This document shows positions 32,275 to 39,655 of a stretch of 64,000 nucleotides of DNA, piece by piece. The stretch is from Corallococcus coralloides DSM 2259 (GTDB taxonomy: Bacteria > Myxococcota > Myxococcia > Myxococcales > Myxococcaceae): NCBI RefSeq assembly GCF_000255295.1, contig NC_017030.1, positions 3,410,001 through 3,474,000 of the forward strand. The letters run 5' to 3'. Numbering within the stretch: position 1 is the first letter of the stretch; the number at the start of each line of letters is the position of its first letter. Below the pieces are notes generated by a model. It worked only from the letters and a program-made list of their open reading frames with translations. It searched no databases and had not been told where the DNA came from. A program made the position numbers and the translations under genes.

Positions 32275-33780
32275 TCAGGAGATTTCGAGCACCGGCGCTT
32301 CGCGCAGGAAGGGCATGCGACGCGGCAGCTTCCGGGCCCAGAAGGCTTCCACCGACCTGTGGAAGAGGCGCAGCAGCGCGACACCCTGCCTGCCTTCCAG
32401 CTGAGCCAGCTCCTTCGCGGAGCGGTCCAACAGGGCGCGGGCTTGGTGGTACTCGCCGCGCACCCAGGCTCGTCCTGCTTGCGCCGTGAGCAGTGAGTCG
32501 AAGTCCTGGGGATCATGTCCCTGCGCGCGCACCTCCGCGGCGACGTCCGCGGGCACGTTGAAGAGACCCTGCGCCAGGTCCTCTCGCAGGTCGCGCATCA
32601 CGGAGCACCAACCCAAGGCCGCGAGCAGGGACGGAGCGTCATCTGCTCGCACCTGTGCATCCGCGACGTGCAGCATCAGGCTCACGGACAGCCGGAAGGT
32701 GTTCCCCAGCTGGGTCTGGAGCGTTGCCGCGTCCCACCAGTGCCCATCGCGCACCCGCTCGCGGTCCCGGCGCATCGTGCGCACGAGTTCGAGCACCTGC
32801 TCGCGGGCCGTAGGGTCGGTCAGCTCCGTGAGCAGCACCCGGCCCAGCGACACGGCAGTGTCGTGGAACTCCGTCGCGGGTCCCGGCGCTCCGGTCTCCA
32901 GCGTTCGCAGGAGCGCGTCGATGGCGTCCAGTGGCTCGCCTTCGACGGGACGGTCTCCATCCAGCACGTCATCCACCCCCTGGAGGAAGCAGAACCCCAC
33001 TCGCGCTCTTCGCGCCTTGCGCCAGCGTCCCAGGGACTGCTGATACAGCGCGAGCGCGATGAGTCCGTAACGCGGATGCCTGCGCGCGAAGCGGTACATC
33101 TCCCTCGCGCAGAGGGCTTCCACTCGCACGGCTTCGAGGAATGCTTCCTTCCGGAGCCGGGGCGCCACGACACGCCACGTGCCCCAGGCGAGCAGGGCTC
33201 CCGCGAATACGTCCATCAGGTGGTGCTCGTGGATGAGCAACGTGGACGCCGCGATGGCCAGGGCCCACAGCGCGAAGGCGGTGCTCGCCACCGGCCCTGA
33301 ACGCTCGCGGTAGGCCAGGGCCGCCGTGCAGGCAAAGGCGACGTGGAGCGACGGCAGGTAGTTGCGCTCCAGGTTCATCGTGTCCGCGGCCTGGAAGATG
33401 GATGCCCAGCCTCCAGTGACGGCACGCGGCGGCCACGCCACCTCCACCGGCAGGACGAGGAAGCAGAGTGCTCCCAGCACCGTCTCCGCGCACAGTGCCA
33501 GCGCGAAGGGGAGCATCTGTCTCCACGTCCGGAAGATGAACAGGGACAGGAGCAACAGCACATCCATGCTGACGTAGACGGCGGCCCAGCCAGGCATGAA
33601 CGGAATGTGCTGCTCGAAGGGCAGGTCCACGCGCAGGCCGCCGGAATAGAAGCCCGTCACCCAGCTCGCGCCGCCGTACACCGCGAGGAAGAACAGCGCG
33701 AAGCCGCACGTCATCGCGCCCGTGCGCTTCAGTTCCTCCGGCGCGGGCCGGCCGAAGAGGGGGCCATCGGACGCGCTCAC
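32275..33780 (-). CDS. Fusion of PAP2-type phosphatase and squalene/phytoene synthase-like domain
   Basis: A 501-residue bifunctional protein counted from GTG 33780. Residues 20-205 form a PAP2/inositolphosphotransferase-like membrane domain with PSLH (143-146) and HEHHLMD (184-190). Residues 215-490 form a head-to-head prenyl synthase-like domain with the aspartate motifs DDVLD (270-274) and RDLREDLAQG (396-405, squalene/phytoene synthase type), each able to bind Mg-diphosphate. So one chain could join prenyl diphosphates and also remove phosphate at the membrane. The GTG overlaps the desaturase stop as GTGA, showing translational coupling. A trans-prenyltransferase of altered activity is also possible. 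Confidence 0.78.
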   Translation of the reverse strand: MSASDGPLFGRPAPEELKRTGAMTCGFALFFLAVYGGASWVTGFYSGGLRVDLPFEQHIPFMPGWAAVYVSMDVLLLLSLFIFRTWRQMLPFALALCAETVLGALCFLVLPVEVAWPPRAVTGGWASIFQAADTMNLERNYLPSLHVAFACTAALAYRERSGPVASTAFALWALAIAASTLLIHEHHLMDVFAGALLAWGTWRVVAPRLRKEAFLEAVRVEALCAREMYRFARRHPRYGLIALALYQQSLGRWRKARRARVGFCFLQGVDDVLDGDRPVEGEPLDAIDALLRTLETGAPGPATEFHDTAVSLGRVLLTELTDPTAREQVLELVRTMRRDRERVRDGHWWDAATLQTQLGNTFRLSVSLMLHVADAQVRADDAPSLLAALGWCSVMRDLREDLAQGLFNVPADVAAEVRAQGHDPQDFDSLLTAQAGRAWVRGEYHQARALLDRSAKELAQLEGRQGVALLRLFHRSVEAFWARKLPRRMPFLREAPVLEIS

Positions 33781-34688
33781 TTGGGCTGCTCCGGGAACGG
33801 CCGGGGTCCTCGCCACATGGACAGCCAGATGCCCAGGAAGGACGGCCGGGGCACGCTCTCATCCACGTAGCGGCCCAGGTAGAGCCAGGGCACCTGCGGG
33901 TGCCGGTGGTGCGCCCGGTGGTAGTGGTAGTTGAGGAACACCCAGCGCACCGGCGCAGCGACCTTCAGGTCCCATGCGCCTTCGCGCACGTCCAGCGGCG
34001 ACCACGCGTGGTCCGCGTACTGGAGCGAGCTCCAGTTCACCGCGAACGCCGCGTAGCAAAGCGCCCAACCCACGAGCGTCAGCTCCAGCGCGTACGCCAG
34101 CCCTGCCTGCACCGCCACCAGCCCCAACACCTCCGCCCGGATGGCCATCCCCGGTGCATCCTCCAGCCGCCCCAGGTACGCGTCCGCTCCGGTCTGCTCT
34201 CCGTAGCGGGTGCCCGGTCCTCGCAGCCTCCGCAGCAGGCCCGGCGCGAGCGCGAACACCAGCGCTCCCAGCGGCACGAACAGCCAGTAGACGCCGGTCA
34301 GGATGACGTACCACTGCGCATACTTGAGGAAGCGGTGGTCGCCCGGGTGCAGATAGTCGAACTGCTCGCGCGCCGTGCGGTTGTACCGGTGATGCGTGAG
34401 GTGGAAGGCGCGCTGCAACGTGAACGACGTGGGGAAGAACGTCGCCGCCAGCCGGCCCAGCCCGTCGTTGATCCGCCGCGACGGGTGCAGCACCCCGTGC
34501 GTCGCTTCGTGCAACAGCGAGAACACCGTGTTGTTCACGTAGGAGAACAACACGGCCGCCACCAGCCGCACCCAGAGGGCTTCCGCGTGGGACGCCGTCC
34601 ACAGGCACAGCGCCCCCGCACCCATCGCCGCGACGAGCAGCACCGCGTTGAGCGCGGCGGGAATCGGCGGAGCGTCATCGGCGCGCAT
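33777..34688 (-). CDS. Fatty acid desaturase-like membrane di-iron enzyme
   Basis: A 303-residue membrane oxygenase. The three histidine boxes are HEATH (60-64), HLTHH (96-100) and HYHRAHH (255-261), which bind two irons. Four to five hydrophobic segments place it in the membrane. The family includes acyl desaturases and carotenoid or terpenoid hydroxylases and ketolases. The gene overlaps the Rieske gene by 14 bases and the PAP2 fusion by 4. The neighbours suggest a lipid or isoprenoid substrate, which is an inference. Confidence 0.87.
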   Translation of the reverse strand: MRADDAPPIPAALNAVLLVAAMGAGALCLWTASHAEALWVRLVAAVLFSYVNNTVFSLLHEATHGVLHPSRRINDGLGRLAATFFPTSFTLQRAFHLTHHRYNRTAREQFDYLHPGDHRFLKYAQWYVILTGVYWLFVPLGALVFALAPGLLRRLRGPGTRYGEQTGADAYLGRLEDAPGMAIRAEVLGLVAVQAGLAYALELTLVGWALCYAAFAVNWSSLQYADHAWSPLDVREGAWDLKVAAPVRWVFLNYHYHRAHHRHPQVPWLYLGRYVDESVPRPSFLGIWLSMWRGPRPFPEQPK

Positions 34689-35661
34689 CGTCGCCGTCCT
34701 CGGGCAGGCCCACTGCGAAGTCGAGCAGCTGGCGCATCACCGGATCCGCCGTCGCCGTCGCGACGTTGAAGCGCATGCCGTCCAGCACGGACAGGTCCCG
34801 GCGCAGGAACGACGTGTACAGCCACCTCGACACCCCGAGCACCAGCGCCGCCGCGCCCGGAATCCGCCCCCGCCTCGCCGCGACGGCGAGCCGCACCGAC
34901 GTCCCCTCCGCCACCGGCGTCAGGCTCGCGAGCAGCAGCCCCCGCGCCCGGCCCAGGTCGCTCTTCACCGAGATCAACGTCCCGCCGTGCAGCGTGAGCT
35001 CCACCCGGATGCGGTTGCCCGACAGCGCCTTCATCAGCCGGTCGCTCGCGCCCGTGCCGGTGACTCGCGACGTGTAGCGCAGCCGCAGGGTGTACCGGTC
35101 CGGGGTCTCCCAGGTCGGTGTGTCCCACAGCTCCCGGTGGTGCACCGTGCGCAGGTGGTCCAGGTCAAAGGAGTTCGCCGCCAGCGGCAGCCACGGACAG
35201 CCCACCGTCACCGCGGGTCCCACGTTCCAGACGTGTTCCCCACCCTCCAGGTCGGGTGGGGGAAACAGCGCCTCGGGGCCGTTGAACACGAGCACCCCGC
35301 CGAAGCGCTCCTCCACCGGCCACGCCCGGGGCCCCGGCAAGGCGGACACGTCGCTCCGGCCGGGCACGGCCCGGCAGCGGCCCCCTCCGTCGAAGCTCCA
35401 ATGATGCAGCGGACAGCGCAGCAGCTCGCCCTGGACGGTGCCGTGCTTCAGGTGGGCCCCCAGGTGGGGACAGTGCGCGGACAGGGCGTGGACCCGGCCC
35501 TGCTGGCCGCGGAACACCACCACCTCCTGGCCACCCACCTGAACGCCCATCGCGTGGCCGGGCCGCAGAGCCGCGGAAGGTGCCACCAGGTACCAGGAGC
35601 GCGGGCGCGAGGGCCCGGGGAGACGGTCCGGAGCCACCCCGGCCAGGACGGGAACAACCAT
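34675..35661 (-). CDS. Rieske non-haem iron oxygenase
   Basis: A 328-residue oxygenase component, first gene of the operon. The Rieske [2Fe-2S] ligands are Cys64-Pro-His66 and Cys83-Pro-Leu-His86. The catalytic mononuclear iron site is NSFDLDHLRTVHHRE, with Asp166, His169 and His174. Homologous forms include KshA- and chlorophyllide-type oxygenases acting on large hydrophobic rings. No reductase or ferredoxin gene is adjacent. The promoter lies between here and the divergent gene at 35807. Confidence 0.9.
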   Translation of the reverse strand: MVVPVLAGVAPDRLPGPSRPRSWYLVAPSAALRPGHAMGVQVGGQEVVVFRGQQGRVHALSAHCPHLGAHLKHGTVQGELLRCPLHHWSFDGGGRCRAVPGRSDVSALPGPRAWPVEERFGGVLVFNGPEALFPPPDLEGGEHVWNVGPAVTVGCPWLPLAANSFDLDHLRTVHHRELWDTPTWETPDRYTLRLRYTSRVTGTGASDRLMKALSGNRIRVELTLHGGTLISVKSDLGRARGLLLASLTPVAEGTSVRLAVAARRGRIPGAAALVLGVSRWLYTSFLRRDLSVLDGMRFNVATATADPVMRQLLDFAVGLPEDGDDARR

Positions 35662-35806
35662 GGCCGGACCCTACCGGACCCGGTGTCTCCAGGGCCACGG
35701 GGGGGCCGGTCGAGACTGGCTTTACGCCCGGGTTCCTGGTTTGTCAGGCGCTGGCGGAACCGGGCGCGCCGCCTCGACGGGGCGGGCCTGGGAAGGGACG
35801 TGTGAC

Positions 35807-36994
35807 ATGGCAGGCGATACGGCGGGCAACAGTCGGGGCGGTTCGCTGCGGGGCAGCACGCTCCAGGTCGTGCAGTCCCTGGCGGCGCAAGGCGAGCCGG
35901 AACGCGCGGCCCAGCTCTACGAGGAGCTGGGCGCGGCGCAGCGCGAGCGGCTTCGCAAGGAGGCCGCGCAGGGGACGGTGAAGGAGCGCCACTGGCTGGT
36001 GGACGTGCTGCGCCGGGCGCGTGACTTCACGGGCGCGGCCCGGCTGCTGGACGGCAGCGGCGACGACGTGTCCGTGGCGGACCTGTACGCGCAGGGCGGC
36101 CAGCACGTGGCGGCCGCGGAGGCGTACCTGCGCGCGGGCGAGGTGGAGCGCGCCGCGGCGGCCTTCGAGCGGGGCGGGGCGCTGGAGCGCGCGCTGGAGG
36201 TCTACCGGGGCCTGGGTGCCCGCGAGTCCATGGCGCACTGCCTGGTCCGCCTGGGCCGCCCCTTCGAGGCCGCGGACCTCTACCACGAGCTGGGACAGGC
36301 CCACGCGGAGGCCGAGGCCCTGGGCGGCGTGCTCGCGGAGGACCCCCGCTACGTCGAGGCCGTGCTGCGTACCTGCAAGGTGCTGGATGCCGGCGGCTTC
36401 ACGCACCGCGCGCTCGCGGTGCTGGCGGACGCGCTGAGCAGCTCCGATCACCTGCGCACGGATCCCGTGCTGGTGACGGAGAAGGCGCGGCTGTTGCGGC
36501 GCATGGGCCTGGATGTGGAGGCGGAGGCGCTCCTCGCGCGGCTGGCCGCGGGCGCGACCGTGCCGGAGGCCAGCGGCTACCGCTTCCTCAAGGCCATTCC
36601 CATCTTCGGCGAGCTGCCGCTGGAGGACATGAAGGACCTGTACCGGCTGGCTCGGCCCGTGACGGCCACGCCGGGCACGGTGCTGCTGGAGAAGGGCGTC
36701 CCCGGGACGGGGCTGCTCGTGCTGCTGGAGGGCACCGTGGATGTCTTCTCCGGCAATGAGTCCAACGCGCGGCACCTCAACACGCTGGGGCCGGGCTCGT
36801 TCCTGGGGGAGATTTCGCTCGTGCAGGACGGCCCCGTGTCCGCGAACGTGCGCGCGAAGACGGCGGTGCGCGCGCTGCGCATCACCCGCGAGAGCTTCCA
36901 GCACTTCCTGGCCACGCACGACGCGGCCTCGCTGCACATCTACCGGCTCTTCACGCAGAACCTCGCGGCGCGCGTGCGGGCGCTGAGCGGCTGA
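35807..36994 (+). CDS. TPR-like protein with C-terminal cyclic-nucleotide-binding-like domain
   Basis: A 395-residue soluble protein. Residues 20-240 are repeated helix pairs (for example ERAAQLYEELGA, HVAAAEAYLRAGEVERAAAAFE, RPFEAADLYHELGQAHAEAE) of the TPR/SEL1 kind. Residues 255-390 match the CRP/CNB fold: LPLEDMKDLYRLARPVTATP then GPGSFLGEISLVQDGPVSANV. The phosphate-binding cassette lacks the usual Arg, so cNMP binding is doubtful. No output domain follows. Start ATG 35807 has GGGAAGGGA upstream. A scaffold or sensor role is inferred. Confidence 0.8.
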   Translation: MAGDTAGNSRGGSLRGSTLQVVQSLAAQGEPERAAQLYEELGAAQRERLRKEAAQGTVKERHWLVDVLRRARDFTGAARLLDGSGDDVSVADLYAQGGQHVAAAEAYLRAGEVERAAAAFERGGALERALEVYRGLGARESMAHCLVRLGRPFEAADLYHELGQAHAEAEALGGVLAEDPRYVEAVLRTCKVLDAGGFTHRALAVLADALSSSDHLRTDPVLVTEKARLLRRMGLDVEAEALLARLAAGATVPEASGYRFLKAIPIFGELPLEDMKDLYRLARPVTATPGTVLLEKGVPGTGLLVLLEGTVDVFSGNESNARHLNTLGPGSFLGEISLVQDGPVSANVRAKTAVRALRITRESFQHFLATHDAASLHIYRLFTQNLAARVRALSG

Positions 36995-37041
36995 ACGCGG
37001 CGGTGTCCCCCGCGGGCCCGGGCTTGCTACGGTCCCGCACC

Positions 37042-37671
37042 ATGGGTGATCCGACAAGGATTGAGGGCGCACGCAACGTGCGCGTGTCCGCGGAGTTCTG
37101 GAAGCAGTGCGCGGCGCTCCAGGGGAGGAATGTCTTCCTCGACGCGGTCCTCCTGAAGGGGCCCACGAAGGCGGGCGAGCTCCAACTGGAGCTGCCGGAG
37201 TCGACCCGGTTTCTCGGCTACGAGCGGTCGGAGAAGGAGTACCTCGCGTTCCTCCGCACGGTGGAGTCCTTCCTGCCGCGCACGCCCGCGTCCGGGTACC
37301 GCTCGTGGGGGGAGGCCCTCTTCGAGTCGGAGGCCCAGGCTCGCTGGCACGTCACGTTCGTCTTCGGCACGAAGCCCCAGGTGCGCGTACGCCGCGCGGC
37401 CTGGCTGGACGTGAGCCTCAAGGACGCGAAGCCCCTGGTGGCGCCGAAGAGGCCCGCGGGCGGCAAGGGCGAGGTGCTCTACGCGCACGAGGATGGCCGG
37501 TTCCAGGGGGTGCGGGTCGCTCGCCACGTGCTCAACGCCCGCAAGGGCGAACTGGGGACGCAGGGGCGCACGTCCTCCAAGCGCTTCGCGCATGAGTGGC
37601 AGGCGAAGGCCGCCGCGGACCGGCTGATGAAGAAGCTGCGCGAGGAAGGCTTCACCCGGCGCAAGGCCTGA
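37042..37671 (+). CDS. Hypothetical protein, 209 aa
   Basis: Unknown function. The product is soluble, with Lys/Arg-rich segments. It includes RFLGYERSEKEYLAFLRTVE and a GEVLYAHEDGRFQGVRVARH stretch. The C-terminus (RLMKKLREEGFTRRKA) is strongly basic. No signal peptide or catalytic motif was recognised. It is 47 bases after the CNB-like gene on the same strand, so cotranscription is possible. Confidence 0.55.
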   Translation: MGDPTRIEGARNVRVSAEFWKQCAALQGRNVFLDAVLLKGPTKAGELQLELPESTRFLGYERSEKEYLAFLRTVESFLPRTPASGYRSWGEALFESEAQARWHVTFVFGTKPQVRVRRAAWLDVSLKDAKPLVAPKRPAGGKGEVLYAHEDGRFQGVRVARHVLNARKGELGTQGRTSSKRFAHEWQAKAAADRLMKKLREEGFTRRKA

Positions 37672-37691
37672 CGCGGGGGCCGCGGTCGCCG

Positions 37692-37787
37692 TCACTGCTC
37701 GAGGCTGTGCTCAATGCGCAGGCCTCGGGCCCGGAGCCAGCCCACGGAGCGGTCGGAGGGGAATCGCAGGATGCGCGAGGGCGTCAT
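37692..37787 (-). other. Possible gene remnant or tiny ORF
   Basis: Between two plus-strand genes, the minus strand encodes MTPSRILRFPSDRSVGWLRA and 11 more residues, ending at 37692. It begins in an ATGA overlap with the end of a short frame (MKGPLVALACLLTGGAGVPA, from 37846) that resembles a truncated signal peptide. The two pieces look like a decayed pair of genes. No ribosome site or length supports function. Confidence 0.25.
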
Positions 37788-37904
37788 GCGGGCACTCCAG
37801 CCCCGCCCGTGAGGAGGCAGGCGAGCGCGACGAGGGGGCCTTTCATTGGACCCCGGTCCATCCCCATCCTCCTGGACAACCTCCCTGTCCGGAAGGATGC
37901 CCCG

Positions 37905-38222
37905 ATGGCTTCAATCGACGCACTGAGGCAACAGGCCCGCGCGAACTGGCGCACGTGGTTGGCGTGGGTGGCCATGCCCATCGCCGCGCTGCCGCTCCTG
38001 GGGGTGGGCGGCCTTCGCCGGGTGGGCCTCATGGACGAGCTGGCCGCGGGGGCCGTGGGGCTGGGCCTGGTGTCGCTGACGCTCATCGGCCTGGGGCAGC
38101 TGCCTCGGGGGCCTGTCCGCCCGGCGGGTGGGAAGGCGTGGAAGCGGGCGCCGAAGGACTTCCCCATCACCGGCGCCATGGTGCCGGAGGAGTTCTCCGC
38201 GTCGATGGCGTCCGGCCACTGA
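37905..38222 (+). CDS. Small membrane protein, 105 aa
   Basis: Starts MASIDALRQQARANWRTWLA, with one or two membrane segments (VAMPIAALPLLGVGG and AAGAVGLGLVSLTLIGLGQL), then a basic linker and the tail KDFPITGAMVPEEFSASMASG. AAGGA is seven bases before the ATG. Family unknown. It is convergent with the next gene, three bases apart. Confidence 0.6.
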   Translation: MASIDALRQQARANWRTWLAWVAMPIAALPLLGVGGLRRVGLMDELAAGAVGLGLVSLTLIGLGQLPRGPVRPAGGKAWKRAPKDFPITGAMVPEEFSASMASGH

Positions 38223-38225
38223 CGC

Positions 38226-39596
38226 TCAGGGACGGCGCTCGATGCCGATGGCGATGGAGGGGCCGGTGAGGGCCTCTCCGGTGCCGTCGGACAGCGACAC
38301 GATGCCCAGGCTGGCGGAGAGCACGGTGGTGCCGGAGCCGCCGGTGCCCTTGATGAAGCTGCGCACGCCCAGCTCGCCGAAGTTCCATCCGCTCGCCGAG
38401 CCGCCGCCCGCGCCGAAGAGCGAGAGGCTGGGCGTGAGGGGCACCTGGACCTCGCCGCGTCCGGAGCCGAAGCGGAACTGGTTGTCACGCGAGAGGATGG
38501 CGGAGTTCCACGCGAGGTGGAACCCGTCGAGCGCACCCAGCCGCAGCACCTGCTGGAAGGACACTCCCGCGTTGGAGTCGCACACGGTCCTGGGATTGAT
38601 TTGCTCGTAGGTGTTGGGGTCGTAGTCGAACTGGGTGCTGCACTCCTTCTGTCCGAACAGCGCACCCGCGCCGATGCCGACCTCCAGGAAGTCGGTGGAG
38701 TAGGCCGCGGCCACGTACGCGGAGCCTGGCGTGTGACGCAGGCCGGTGCCCAGGCCGAAGCCCACGGGATCCAGCTGCGCGCTCAGCACCAGGGGCAGGT
38801 TCCCGGGCCGCCACGCGATGAACGCATCCAGCAGCAGGCCGCCCGCGCGAGCGGACTTGCCTGACTCCGTCCTCGCATCCAGCGCGAGGAAGGGCCGGGC
38901 ATGGAAGCCGTAGCGCAGGCGCGGCAGACCGGTTTCAGGGAAGAAGAGGCGCGCGGTGGCGGGCGCGTCGGTGACGACGGCGGTGTCGCCCACGCGCACG
39001 TTCTCCCCGCGGCCCAGCCGGGCGATGGCGGTGTCCTCGCGCGACTCGATGACCTTCAGCACCACTTCCCGGGAGTCCTGCGTGCGCACGCGGACGCGGG
39101 TGCCTTCGCCCAGGCCGGCCAGGGCGCCGCCGGAGAGCGTCACGTCGCCATCGTGCACGGCGGTGACGGTGAGCCGGGTGGAGGAGGGGACCGCGGTGGG
39201 CGGCGGGGCCTGGGGCGGAGGTGGCGCCTGGGTGACGACGGTGAGGTCGCGCGCCGCGCCCAGCGCGGAGGCCAGCGAGTCCGGCTGGGGCTGCTCCGGC
39301 GTGGCGAGGGAGAACGCATGGGCCTCCTCGCGCTGCTCGATGGCGAGGAGCGACTGGCCCACGACGACGAGCCGCACGAAGCGCCGGCCCTCCTCGATGC
39401 GCCGCACGAGCTGGGGCGCCGCGCCGTCCAGCTTGAGCACGGCGATGCCGCCACGGCCGAGCGCGACGTAGCTCACCCCCTGATGGACGACGGAGTCGAG
39501 GACGGGGCCCAGGCCCAGTTCTTCCGCGGCACGTGAGGCCGGGGACACAGGAGCCTGGGCGACGATGACGGAGGCGAGGAGCGCGGAGCCGAGCAT
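38226..39596 (-). CDS. Exported protein with predicted outer-membrane barrel
   Basis: A 456-residue protein of unknown function. Signal MLGSALLASVIVAQAPVSPA; then a possible beta-propeller-like or lipoprotein-sorting region (40-130), a Pro-rich linker (PPPPQAPPP), a small beta-barrel region around ALAGLGEGTRVRVRT, and a C-terminal half with alternating aromatic strands (RLRYGFHARPFLALDAR, SAYVAAAYSTDFLEVGIGAG, WNFGELGVRSF). It ends IAIGIERRP. It follows herA by 59 bases on the same strand but has its own signal peptide and probably a separate role. Confidence 0.6.
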   Translation of the reverse strand: MLGSALLASVIVAQAPVSPASRAAEELGLGPVLDSVVHQGVSYVALGRGGIAVLKLDGAAPQLVRRIEEGRRFVRLVVVGQSLLAIEQREEAHAFSLATPEQPQPDSLASALGAARDLTVVTQAPPPPQAPPPTAVPSSTRLTVTAVHDGDVTLSGGALAGLGEGTRVRVRTQDSREVVLKVIESREDTAIARLGRGENVRVGDTAVVTDAPATARLFFPETGLPRLRYGFHARPFLALDARTESGKSARAGGLLLDAFIAWRPGNLPLVLSAQLDPVGFGLGTGLRHTPGSAYVAAAYSTDFLEVGIGAGALFGQKECSTQFDYDPNTYEQINPRTVCDSNAGVSFQQVLRLGALDGFHLAWNSAILSRDNQFRFGSGRGEVQVPLTPSLSLFGAGGGSASGWNFGELGVRSFIKGTGGSGTTVLSASLGIVSLSDGTGEALTGPSIAIGIERRP

Positions 39597-39655
39597 GAAG
39601 CTGGCTCTATATCGCTCCTCGCCCCCGGGGTTCCTGGACTTTGGGTCAATCCTCC

